Positions 39,634 through 47,917 of a stretch of 61,335 nucleotides of DNA are shown here, piece by piece (positions within the stretch are counted from its first letter, which is position 1; every line of letters starts with the position of its first letter). The notes under the pieces are model-generated. The model made no database searches. It saw nothing but the letters and a program-made list of their open reading frames with translations, and had not been told where the DNA came from. Source of the stretch: a virus; IMG/VR virus record IMGVR_UViG_3300008261_000017, positions 1 through 61,335 of that record. The stretch is one strand, 5' to 3'. Both the position numbers and the translations under genes were made by a program.

Positions 39634-39694
39634 CCAATTTCCTTAAAGAATTGGTGGTGCGGATGGGATAACTCCCGCCTGGTTTTATTTCCAG
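39634..39694 (+). ncRNA. Candidate structured RNA (three hairpins)
   Basis: Three consecutive hairpins: CCAATT/AATTGG, GGGA/TCCC closed by GC/GC, and CTGG/CCAG. An intrinsic terminator follows at 39714. CTAAATA at 39622-39628 could start a late transcript. It could equally be a structured 3' UTR. Confidence 0.35.
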
Positions 39695-39713
39695 TTAAAA
39701 AATAAATCATAAA

Positions 39714-39741
39714 AGAGGGGTTTACAAGACCCCTCTTTTTT
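39714..39741 (+). terminator. Intrinsic terminator before the glycan cassette
   Basis: 8-bp stem AGAGGGGT/ACCCCTCT, 7-base loop, T run. Confidence 0.95.
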
Positions 39742-39758
39742 AGTATGATATATACTAA
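39740..39758 (+). repeat. Inverted repeat TTAGTAT-N5-ATACTAA
   Basis: 7-bp arms at the start of the 27-base stretch leading to the epimerase gene. Same palindrome type as 36241-36266; a possible operator. Confidence 0.7.
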
Positions 39759-39784
39759 AGAATTATTATTTTCTTGATTAAAGT

Positions 39785-40840
39785 ATGGGTCAATACATTA
39801 AGAAAGCACTTGTTTTGGGTGCTGGTGGGTTCATTGGAAGTCACATGGTTAAAAGATTACGTTCTGAGGGATATTGGGTTCGTGGTGTAGACCTCAAGTA
39901 TCCTGAGTATTCTCCAACTGAAGCAAACGAATTTATTCAAGGAGATCTTCGTGATGTAGATTTTGTTCGTCGTGTACTTGAATATAAGGGAGATAGAGGA
40001 AACTTTTATCAGTCAGTTCCTTATCGTTATATTCAGACCTTTGATGAAATTTATCAGTTTGCTGCTGATATGGGTGGTGCAGGATTCGTTTTCACTGGAG
40101 AAAACGATGCGGATATTATGCACAACTCGGCAACAATTAATCTGAACGTTCTTGAAGAACAGCATAAATTAAATGAAAGATTCGGTAAAAACAGTACTAA
40201 AATTTTCTATTCTGGTTCTGCTTGCATGTATCCTGAGCATAACCAACTTGATCCCGATAACCCTGATTGTCGGGAGTCTTCTGCTTATCCTGCCAATCCA
40301 GATTCTGAATACGGTTGGGAAAAACTTTTTAGTGAGCGTTTATATTTTGCTTACCATCGTAATTATGGTATTCCTGTACGTGTTGCTAGATATCATAACA
40401 TTTTTGGACCAGAGGGAACCTGGGAAGGGGGAAGAGAAAAAGCTCCTGCTGCGATTTGTAGAAAGGTGGCATATCTTCCGACTGAGGGAGGTTCTATCGA
40501 AGTATGGGGAGACGGAAAACAAACTAGATCTTTCCTCTATATTGATGAATGTATCGAAGCAACAAGAAGATTGATGGACAGTGACTTTATTGGACCTGTA
40601 AATATTGGTTCCGAAGAGATGGTCACTATTAATCAACTTGTGGAAACTGCTGCAAAGGTTGCAGATAAAGATGTGCAAAAAATGCACAAGTTGGATGCAC
40701 CTCTTGGTGTTCGTGGTCGTAACTCAAATAATGATTTGATTCGGGAAAAACTTGGTTGGGATTATTCTCAAACTCTTGAAGAAGGTATTCGCAAAACATA
40801 TAATTGGATTTCTGAACAAATTGCCAAAAAAGAATCATGA
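39785..40840 (+). CDS. GDP-mannose 3,5-epimerase-like enzyme
   Basis: 351 residues of an extended SDR enzyme. NAD site LGAGGFIGSH, AADMGGAGFVF, catalytic C147 (SGSACMYPE), Y176-x3-K180, K219 in GGREKAPAA and R310 in GVRGRNSNN. These match the Cys/Lys/Arg set of plant GDP-mannose 3,5-epimerase. That enzyme makes GDP-L-galactose (and GDP-L-gulose) from GDP-mannose. First gene of a nine-gene glycan cassette behind a terminator and a palindrome. Overlaps the next gene by ATGA. Confidence 0.88.
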   Translation: MGQYIKKALVLGAGGFIGSHMVKRLRSEGYWVRGVDLKYPEYSPTEANEFIQGDLRDVDFVRRVLEYKGDRGNFYQSVPYRYIQTFDEIYQFAADMGGAGFVFTGENDADIMHNSATINLNVLEEQHKLNERFGKNSTKIFYSGSACMYPEHNQLDPDNPDCRESSAYPANPDSEYGWEKLFSERLYFAYHRNYGIPVRVARYHNIFGPEGTWEGGREKAPAAICRKVAYLPTEGGSIEVWGDGKQTRSFLYIDECIEATRRLMDSDFIGPVNIGSEEMVTINQLVETAAKVADKDVQKMHKLDAPLGVRGRNSNNDLIREKLGWDYSQTLEEGIRKTYNWISEQIAKKES

Positions 40841-41526
40841 GTTGGAGAAGTTCATTATTAGATATTGCGATTAATGACTATAATAGTTTTGATCGAAATG
40901 AACTGGTAGAATATGATATTTACCAGTTTGGGGTTTTTAATGGAGGTTCAATGAAAGAAATTGCCTCAATTTTAAATAAACATAAAATTGAGGTAAATTC
41001 TTTTTATGGATTTGATGTTTTTACTGGAATGCCAAAAGAAACAGCAGAACCAATTTTTCAGGACTCTTGGAATCCAGATATTTTCCCAGACGAATTTAAT
41101 GTATTAAAATACATGAATCTCACCACACCTGAAGAGTGTGCATCACATATACAGACAGAAGTAAAAAATATTTTTGTTTCTAGAGAAAATAATACAAAGG
41201 TATCAGTTGTTCCTGGTTTAGTTGAGGAAACTCTACCTTCTCAAAAAGATTTAAAACCAGCATTTTATGTTGATTTTGACCTTGACATTTATTCTCCAAC
41301 AAAATATGCGTTTAATTATTTGATGGAGAATAACTTGATTGTTCCTGGTACTTTGATTGGATATGATGACTGGGGTGGAACTCCTGGATTTGAAGAATTC
41401 AAAGACGGAGAATCAAGAGCACATAAAGAAATCATAGATCAGTGGGGAATTGCTATGACTAAATTGTATCAAAGTGGAAACACATACCCACATGTACAAA
41501 CTATTTGGATTGTTGAAGAGGTTTAA
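40837..41526 (+). CDS. TylF/MycF-like methyltransferase
   Basis: 229 residues. YQFGVFNGGSMKEIA is the SAM site, then FYGFDVFTGMPKE, VPGLVEETLP, FYVDFDLDIYSPTKYAF and GTLIGYDDWGG, the metal-binding acidic segment of TylF-type sugar O-methyltransferases. Likely methylates a glycan sugar. ATGA-coupled to the epimerase. Confidence 0.75.
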   Translation: MSWRSSLLDIAINDYNSFDRNELVEYDIYQFGVFNGGSMKEIASILNKHKIEVNSFYGFDVFTGMPKETAEPIFQDSWNPDIFPDEFNVLKYMNLTTPEECASHIQTEVKNIFVSRENNTKVSVVPGLVEETLPSQKDLKPAFYVDFDLDIYSPTKYAFNYLMENNLIVPGTLIGYDDWGGTPGFEEFKDGESRAHKEIIDQWGIAMTKLYQSGNTYPHVQTIWIVEEV

Positions 41527-42192
41527 ATGAAAACATTAGTTTATATTGGTGCCAATCAAGGGCATAGTTTGGGTATGCTTGTTAATACTTTTGAAAAAGT
41601 TTATGCATTTGAACCAGACCCAGAAATGTTTTCTACTTTGAAAAGTAGATTTGGCACATTAAGTCATGTCACATTGGTAAATGCTGCATGTTCTCTTGAG
41701 GATGGTGAAGCAAATTTTTATGTTACTGGAAATAGAGTAGCAAGTAGTCTCGGTGATGGTTCAAAAGAGTTTAAGGATTATCACGGATATAATGCATCAG
41801 TGATTAAAGAGATTGCAGTTAAGACAATTAATCTTTATGATTATCTTGAAAGTGAAGGTGTGGAATTTATTAGTCTTTACTATTCTGATTGTCAAGGCAG
41901 TGATTTAAATGTCCTAAAAACTATGAAAAAGTTTGTGGATGAAAAAAGAATTGGTGAACTCTTTATGGAGACTCATGCTGACGGAACTTTTTTATATGAA
42001 GGGTTAGATAATCAATTTAGTGGATTCAAAGAAATTCTTTCAGAGAACTATGAGTTTATTCATGCAAGTTTAGGTGCATTTAATGGTAGAATTGTTGATG
42101 AAGACAATTTGGTTCCTGGAGATCCAGAATGGGATAGTTACTGGAGATTAAAAGGTTATACTGAAACAAACGGATTAAATTTGAGGGCATAA
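41527..42192 (+). CDS. FkbM-family methyltransferase (copy 1)
   Basis: 221 residues. LVYIGANQGHSLGML, VYAFEPDPEMFSTLKSRF, the segment FISLYYSDCQGSDLNVLKTM and a later ELFMETHADG follow the FkbM order (SAM-binding GAN, EP, then DxQGxE, here DCQGSD). Likely a sugar O-methyltransferase. Starts right at the previous stop. Confidence 0.82.
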   Translation: MKTLVYIGANQGHSLGMLVNTFEKVYAFEPDPEMFSTLKSRFGTLSHVTLVNAACSLEDGEANFYVTGNRVASSLGDGSKEFKDYHGYNASVIKEIAVKTINLYDYLESEGVEFISLYYSDCQGSDLNVLKTMKKFVDEKRIGELFMETHADGTFLYEGLDNQFSGFKEILSENYEFIHASLGAFNGRIVDEDNLVPGDPEWDSYWRLKGYTETNGLNLRA

Positions 42193-42195
42193 TAA

Positions 42196-43050
42196 ATGAA
42201 AGTTTTAATTTTAGGTTCAAGTGGTCAAGTTGGTGCATATCTTTCTGAGTATCTTCGTGAAAAAGGACACGCAGTTATTGATTTTGATAAAGTTGAAACA
42301 CCAAATCATGATATGACTGTGATTCCAAATCAATATCTTGAGAATGCAATTGAGACTGCAGACTTTGTATTCTTCCTTGCATTTGATGTTGGTGGTTCAC
42401 GATACCTTAAAAAATATCAGCACACATTCCAGTTCATTGATAATAATGCCCGTTTGATGGCAAATGCATTTGGACTTCTTAAGAAATATAATAAGAGGTT
42501 TATCTTTGCATCATCTCAGATGAGTAACATGAGTTATTCTCCTTATGGTGTACTCAAGAACGTTGGAGAACTTTATACTAAGTCACTGAATGGTTTGATT
42601 GTAAAGTTTTGGAATGTTTATGGTATTGAAAGAGACCATGAAAAGGCACACGTTATTACAGACTTTATTCGTAAAGGATTTGAAACTGGTGTGATTGATA
42701 TGCTTACTGATGGACAGGAAGAAAGGGAGTTTCTTTATGCAGAGGACTGCTGCGAAGCACTTGAGACTATTATGGAGAATTTCAATGATTTTACGTCGGA
42801 AGATAACCTCCACATCACGAGTTTCCACCCGACAAAAATTATTGATATTGCTGGGATAATTAATGGACAATTTAATTTGATTGGAAAGGAAGTTAAAATT
42901 CAACCATCTGATCAAAAAGATAGTGTCCAGATGGATAAAAAGAATAAACCAGATACTTATTTGACAAAGTGGTGGATGCCTAAAACGACAATTGAGCAGG
43001 GCATTGCTAAAGTATTCGAGGCAATGAAGAATGAACAAGTTCAAAATTAA
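42196..43050 (+). CDS. NAD-dependent sugar epimerase/reductase
   Basis: 284 residues, extended SDR. NAD site LGSSGQVGAYL, active-site Y117-x3-K121 (SPYGVLKNVGE), VKFWNVYG and EEREFLYAEDCCEAL. Resembles GDP-fucose synthase/dTDP-rhamnose reductase-type enzymes, but the substrate cannot be told. If it acts on GDP sugars it would complement the first-gene epimerase. Overlaps the next gene by 20 bases. Confidence 0.8.
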   Translation: MKVLILGSSGQVGAYLSEYLREKGHAVIDFDKVETPNHDMTVIPNQYLENAIETADFVFFLAFDVGGSRYLKKYQHTFQFIDNNARLMANAFGLLKKYNKRFIFASSQMSNMSYSPYGVLKNVGELYTKSLNGLIVKFWNVYGIERDHEKAHVITDFIRKGFETGVIDMLTDGQEEREFLYAEDCCEALETIMENFNDFTSEDNLHITSFHPTKIIDIAGIINGQFNLIGKEVKIQPSDQKDSVQMDKKNKPDTYLTKWWMPKTTIEQGIAKVFEAMKNEQVQN

Positions 43051-43831
43051 TCTTTATTGTAACGATTCACTTCTTCCATCTACTTCAGATAAGAATACTT
43101 CCAAATATACAGAATGGGTTTATGATGGTTCAGGAGAAGTTAATTTTTATGTAAATCAACGTTCTCTTGAAGCATTTTCTTCTGTGCAAACAAAACCAAC
43201 TTATATTTGGTTGCTTGAATCCAAGCAAATTATTAAACCAATTTATGATTGGATAATTAAAAACTATGAGTTTGCAGTATCACGGGTAGATGGAATTTTC
43301 AGTTGTGATAAAGAACTATGTGAAAAATATCCAAAAATTATCTATTCATTATCTAATGCTGCTCCTTGGGTAGAAGATAGAAAAATTTTTGAGAAAACAC
43401 AACTTGTTTCAATGATTTCATCAAACAAGTCTATGGTTCCTGGACATAGAAAAAGACTAGAATTTGTAAATAAGTTCAAAGAGAAAGTCCATTTGTATGG
43501 AAGAGGGTTTAAAGATATTTCTTGTAAAGAAGATGGACTCAGAGACTATATGTTCTCTATTGCAGTGGAGAATGCCGTTTATGATACATACTTTACAGAG
43601 AAACTAACGGACTGTTTCGCAACAGGAACAATCCCAGTCTTCTACGGTTGTAGAGGAGTTACAGAGTATTTCAACGAGGATGGTATTATATTCTTGGATG
43701 ATGACTTTGATGTTTCTACATTGACAGAAGAACTTTATTATTCTAAAATGAATGCGATTAAAGATAATTTTGAACGTTCTTTAACTCTTCCCATTGCGGA
43801 AGATTTTATCTATACTAATTATTTTAAATGA
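43031..43831 (+). CDS. GT10-family fucosyltransferase-like enzyme
   Basis: 266 residues. The GT10 donor motif is clear: YMFSIAVENAVYDTYFTEKL followed by TDCFATGTIPVFYGCRGVTEYFN. A VHLYGRGF strand precedes it. Family members transfer L-fucose from GDP-L-fucose in alpha-1,3/1,4 linkage. With a GDP-mannose 3,5-epimerase in the same operon, GDP-L-galactose is a possible donor. Confidence 0.85.
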   Translation: MNKFKINLYCNDSLLPSTSDKNTSKYTEWVYDGSGEVNFYVNQRSLEAFSSVQTKPTYIWLLESKQIIKPIYDWIIKNYEFAVSRVDGIFSCDKELCEKYPKIIYSLSNAAPWVEDRKIFEKTQLVSMISSNKSMVPGHRKRLEFVNKFKEKVHLYGRGFKDISCKEDGLRDYMFSIAVENAVYDTYFTEKLTDCFATGTIPVFYGCRGVTEYFNEDGIIFLDDDFDVSTLTEELYYSKMNAIKDNFERSLTLPIAEDFIYTNYFK

Positions 43832-44478
43832 GTCAATACAAATATTTTTCAGAAAATAATATTAAACTCGATGGAGTTATCCATGTAGGTGCTCATCGAG
43901 GTGAAGAAATTTTTGATTATGAAAAACTCAATGCAAAACAAATTATCTGGATTGAACCAAATCCAGATGTTTTTGAAGAGTTGCAAATTGCTCTGGAGAG
44001 AGCAGATAGTTTTGTAGAGTCACATGGATTTTGTGTTGCTGCTAGTGACATTGATGCTAAAGATGTTGATTTCCATGTATGCTATGGTCCAGATGCTGGA
44101 TTTATGAAGGGCAATAAAGGTTGTTCTTCCCTATTGAAACCAAAAGGCAGATTTGAATCTTGGCATAAGAAAACAATTAAAGTTGATACAGTTAGACTTG
44201 ATACTCTATTGACTGAAAATGAATTTAACTTTAGTGACTTTCAACTTCTTGATATGGACACACAGGGAGCAGAATTGATGGTTCTCAAAGGTGCTTCTAA
44301 AGTTTTAGAAAATGTCTCTTATGTAACAACTGAAGCAACATGGAGTAATCCAGATTATGTTGATAATGTTATGTTTAATGAGTTAAAAGACTATTTAAGT
44401 TCATTTGGATTTGAACCTGTAGAAACATTCGAACATACCTCTGATTGGGGTGACGTTTTATTTGTAAAGAAAAAGTAG
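43828..44478 (+). CDS. FkbM-family methyltransferase (copy 2)
   Basis: 216 residues. VIHVGAHRGEEIFDY, IIWIEPNPDVFEEL, VRLDTLL, FQLLDMDTQGAELMVLKGA: a textbook FkbM order. Paralogous in family but not closely similar to the 41527 protein. ATGA overlap with the GT10 gene. Confidence 0.9.
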   Translation: MSQYKYFSENNIKLDGVIHVGAHRGEEIFDYEKLNAKQIIWIEPNPDVFEELQIALERADSFVESHGFCVAASDIDAKDVDFHVCYGPDAGFMKGNKGCSSLLKPKGRFESWHKKTIKVDTVRLDTLLTENEFNFSDFQLLDMDTQGAELMVLKGASKVLENVSYVTTEATWSNPDYVDNVMFNELKDYLSSFGFEPVETFEHTSDWGDVLFVKKK

Positions 44479-44485
44479 GAGAAAA

Positions 44486-45379
44486 ATGGCAATTTCATTT
44501 AATGGACTTGGTAATGCTGGACGACTTGGAAATCAGATGTTCCAATATGCTGCAATACGTGGAATCGCAGCACATAAAGGATATGATTGGATGATTCCTC
44601 CTGCAGATGCAGATAGGTGTGACAATTATGGTCTTTTTGATGCTTTTAAGTTAGTTAACTGTAAGGAAAAAAATCAAGGGGAACAACCAAAGCAAACAAT
44701 CTCTTGGAGAGAGTTTCATTTTAATGAAAATCTTTTCAATCAATGCCCAGATAATATTGATTTGGATGGATATTTTCAATCTGAAAAATACTTTAAGCAT
44801 ATTACCAAAGAGATTCATGAAGATTTTACATTCAAGGATGAATGGTTAGACCCATGTAAAGAATACATTGAAAGTATTGGAAATAAAAAACTAGTTTTTC
44901 TGCATGTTCGTAGGGGAAATCCAAATCTTCAAGGTGTTCGTGGTGAACGTTGGTCTTATCAAATGCTTCAGCAATACCATCCACTTTGTAAGTTTGAATA
45001 CTATGAAGAGGCACTTAAAGAATTTGATAGTTCTTATCAAGTATTAGTGTTCTCTGATGTTATTGAATGGTGCAAACGTCAAGACTTTTTTAAAGGAGAT
45101 AGATTCCTTTTCTCAGACAATTCTCTTGAGTTGTTCCCTGATGGTGCATCTGTTCCTTATATTGATCTTTGCCTAATGACACTTTGCAGTGATGCAATTA
45201 TTGCAAATAGTTCTTTGTCCTGGTGGGGTGCTTGGTTACAGAAAAACCCAAATAAAAAAGTTATTGCACCTACACCTTGGTTTGGACCTGCTTATGCAGA
45301 TTATATCATGACAGATTTGATTCCAGAAGGTTGGATTGAAAAGTTTAATGACCCGAAAGAAATAGAAGCAGAGGTTTGA
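44486..45379 (+). CDS. GT11-family alpha-1,2-fucosyltransferase-like enzyme (copy 1)
   Basis: 297 residues. GRLGNQMFQYAAIRGIA at the N-terminus, HVRRGN near 140 (family HxRRxD; the last residue is Asn here), VLVFSDVIEWCK and ANSSLSWWGAWLQ. Uses a GDP-L-sugar donor. Similar along its length to the 46186 protein, pointing to a duplication inside the cassette. Preceded by an AGGAG site at 44478-44482. Confidence 0.9.
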   Translation: MAISFNGLGNAGRLGNQMFQYAAIRGIAAHKGYDWMIPPADADRCDNYGLFDAFKLVNCKEKNQGEQPKQTISWREFHFNENLFNQCPDNIDLDGYFQSEKYFKHITKEIHEDFTFKDEWLDPCKEYIESIGNKKLVFLHVRRGNPNLQGVRGERWSYQMLQQYHPLCKFEYYEEALKEFDSSYQVLVFSDVIEWCKRQDFFKGDRFLFSDNSLELFPDGASVPYIDLCLMTLCSDAIIANSSLSWWGAWLQKNPNKKVIAPTPWFGPAYADYIMTDLIPEGWIEKFNDPKEIEAEV

Positions 45380-45380
45380 C

Positions 45381-46199
45381 ATGAAACTTGATTTTCTAAT
45401 GCCATGTCGTATTGAAAGTGAAGATAGATTAAAAAATATAATTACGACAGTCTCCTTTCTTCTTCATAATTTTCCTGAATCCAATGTCATAGTAAAGGAA
45501 GTTGATACTCGTTCTAATTTTAAATTTAGAGCAATCCCAGAGATTAAAAAATACGTAGATACTTCTAATCTAATTCATATCTACGAAGAAAGTGATGAAA
45601 GAGCATTTCATAAAACACGTATACTGAATGATCTATTATTGGAATCAAAGTCCGACATTGTTTTCAATCATGATGTTGATATGATTCTCCCTGTACAGTC
45701 ATATCACTTAGCATATGCTGCATTGTCTGAAGACCAGTGCGATGCAATTTATCCATTTGGATGTGGAATTTATCAACGAGCAGTTGATTATCCAATGGAA
45801 ACATATGAGTCTTTTTTGAATTCTAAGTTTGATTACAGTATTTTAGATTCAAATTCTAGACTTGCATCTTCAACTATTGGGTGGGGGCAGATGATTAAAC
45901 GTGAAGTTGAAATAAATGTTGGAATGTGGAATGAGAACTTTATTTCTTGGGGTGCAGAAGATTGTGAATTCCACTATCGACTTAATCTTTTTAACTATCG
46001 AGTTGGAAGAGTAAACGATGTAGTTTATCATCTTGAGCATGGTAGAACTTTTAACTCACACTATAACAATCCAAAGTTTTTAGATAATCATAATCTTTGG
46101 CAATGGTTCAGAAATCAAGATAGGGATACTGTAGTAAAATATTATCAACAGCAGGAGTATTTAATTAATAGGGGAGGGAAACTAAATGCTAGCGTTTAA
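45381..46199 (+). CDS. GT-A glycosyltransferase (galactosyltransferase-like)
   Basis: 272 residues. IVFNHDVDMILP has the DxD metal site, and MWNENFISWGAEDCEFHYRL is the acceptor/catalytic motif of the GT7/chondroitin-polymerase type (WGxED). The start (KLDFLMPCRIESEDRLKNI) is GT2-like. Donor unknown. Confidence 0.8.
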   Translation: MKLDFLMPCRIESEDRLKNIITTVSFLLHNFPESNVIVKEVDTRSNFKFRAIPEIKKYVDTSNLIHIYEESDERAFHKTRILNDLLLESKSDIVFNHDVDMILPVQSYHLAYAALSEDQCDAIYPFGCGIYQRAVDYPMETYESFLNSKFDYSILDSNSRLASSTIGWGQMIKREVEINVGMWNENFISWGAEDCEFHYRLNLFNYRVGRVNDVVYHLEHGRTFNSHYNNPKFLDNHNLWQWFRNQDRDTVVKYYQQQEYLINRGGKLNASV

Positions 46200-47043
46200 T
46201 GGACTTGGTAATAATGGCAGATTAGGAAATCAAATGTTCCAATATGCAGCATTAAAAGGAATTGCAAGACGTAGAGGATATGATTTTTGTATTCCTCCTT
46301 ACAATGCAAAAAGAATTGACAACTATAGTTTGCATGTATGTTTTAAACTTTCAAATGTCAATACTGGTAATTTGAAATTTTTGGACAATGGACATGCACC
46401 AGTTGTAGTAGAGAAGGACTTTCACTATGATCCAATTCTCCATGATTTGTGTCCAGACGATGTGACCTTGTTTGGATTTTTTCAATCTGAAAAATGGTTT
46501 AAAGATATTGAACCAGAAATTCGTGAGGATTTCACTTTTGAGGAAGGTATTCTCAACCCATGCAAAGAATTTATTTCTGAATTTGAAAAACTACCAATCT
46601 TTTTACATGTGAGAAGGGGTGACCCAAATCTAGTTGATGCTCGTGGATTTAAGTGGGCATATGTAAATTTGGCAGATACTCATCCTGTTCAACCTATTGA
46701 ATATTATGAGAAAGCACTTTCCGAATTTGATGATGATCAACCAGTAATTGTATTCTCGGATTCTCCTGAGTGGGTTAAAGAACAAGAAATTTTCCAACCT
46801 GATAGATTTTTTATCTCTGAACCACAAGAGAAATATCCCGATGGTTCTTATACTCCATATGTTGATTTGTGTTTGATGTCTCTCTGTTCTGGGGGCATTA
46901 TTGCAAATTCATCTCTTTCTTGGTGGGGTGCTTGGTTGCAAAATCGTAGAGGAAAAATTGTTGCACCAAAGATGTGGTTTGGTCCTGCTTATGCTGATAA
47001 AGACACTAAAGATTTGTATTGTGAAGAATGGAAAGTAATCTAA
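46186..47043 (+). CDS. GT11-family alpha-1,2-fucosyltransferase-like enzyme (copy 2)
   Basis: 285 residues. GRLGNQMFQYAALKGIA, HVRRGD near 141 (complete motif), VIVFSDSPEWVK, ANSSLSWWGAWLQNRRGK. Paralogue of the 44486 enzyme. It starts inside the GT-A gene (14-base overlap). Confidence 0.92.
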   Translation: MLAFNGLGNNGRLGNQMFQYAALKGIARRRGYDFCIPPYNAKRIDNYSLHVCFKLSNVNTGNLKFLDNGHAPVVVEKDFHYDPILHDLCPDDVTLFGFFQSEKWFKDIEPEIREDFTFEEGILNPCKEFISEFEKLPIFLHVRRGDPNLVDARGFKWAYVNLADTHPVQPIEYYEKALSEFDDDQPVIVFSDSPEWVKEQEIFQPDRFFISEPQEKYPDGSYTPYVDLCLMSLCSGGIIANSSLSWWGAWLQNRRGKIVAPKMWFGPAYADKDTKDLYCEEWKVI

Positions 47044-47831
47044 TGGAAAAAAATAAATCTTCCTATAAACTAAAAAATATTGGTCCTATTTATTACTTAA
47101 ATCTGGATGGTCAACCAGAAAGGAAGGACTACATGGAGGACCAACTTAAGTATTGGGAAATTGAAAACTATACTCGCATCTCTGCATATGATGGTAGAGA
47201 AGATGATTTGAGTGACATTATTTCTGGAAGATATCCACAGTTGATGACTTCTGGTGAAATTGGATGTGTCACTTCTCACTTAAAGGCAATTAAACATTGG
47301 TATGAGACTTCCGATTCTCCATATGCAGTGATTATGGAAGATGATGTTGACTTCCAAATTGTCCAGAATTGGGATTTTACTTGGAGTCAATTTTATTCTT
47401 TAGTCCCATATGATTGGGATGTAATTCAATTATCAATTATTTGTACTGGACCTTTGCACGTTCAACTGCATAAAAGATTTGTCAATGATTTTTCTACCGC
47501 ATGTTATATGATATCTCGTCATCATGCAGAAAAGATTATCAAGCATCATATTAGGGGAGATAAGTATAAACTTGATAATGGGGTAAAACCCAGAGCAGTT
47601 GCTGATGATTTGATTTATAACTCTGGAAATACATTTTCAATTCCAATTTTCTTGTACAGAATTGCCTTGGGTTCTTCTATTCATCCTGAGCACATTGATA
47701 TTTTCCATCGTTCTAGTCATGATGGATTGTTAAATTTCTGGCAACAGAATGGAGCTAATCTTAAAATTGATGAACTGATGAATTATGACCCTTACCTTGG
47801 AAGGATAACTGAGAACAAACAAGAGTCTTGA
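47043..47831 (+). CDS. GT25-family glycosyltransferase
   Basis: 262 residues from ATG 47043 (TAATG overlap). IYYLNLDGQPERKDYMEDQL, SGEIGCVTSHLKAIKHW and YAVIMEDDVDF are the GT25 (lipooligosaccharide/LPS type) signatures, including the EDDV acidic site. Last gene of the cassette; a terminator follows. Confidence 0.88.
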   Translation: MEKNKSSYKLKNIGPIYYLNLDGQPERKDYMEDQLKYWEIENYTRISAYDGREDDLSDIISGRYPQLMTSGEIGCVTSHLKAIKHWYETSDSPYAVIMEDDVDFQIVQNWDFTWSQFYSLVPYDWDVIQLSIICTGPLHVQLHKRFVNDFSTACYMISRHHAEKIIKHHIRGDKYKLDNGVKPRAVADDLIYNSGNTFSIPIFLYRIALGSSIHPEHIDIFHRSSHDGLLNFWQQNGANLKIDELMNYDPYLGRITENKQES

Positions 47832-47857
47832 CAAAACATTAATGGTCATAATATGAT
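47828..47857 (+). promoter_or_regulatory. Host sigma70-type promoter for the porin gene
   Basis: TTGACA (47828-47833), 18-base spacer, TATGAT (47852-47857). The predicted start falls inside the left arm of the following terminator, so its own RNA would not form the full hairpin. Confidence 0.75.
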
Positions 47858-47861
47858 ACGG

Positions 47862-47889
47862 AAACCTTAAGGGAACTTAAGGTTTTTTT
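47862..47889 (+). terminator. Intrinsic terminator after the glycan cassette
   Basis: 10-bp stem AAACCTTAAG/CTTAAGGTTT, GGAA tetraloop, T run. Confidence 0.95.
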
Positions 47890-47917
47890 CATATTCTATA
47901 GAAGAAATAAAAATCTT

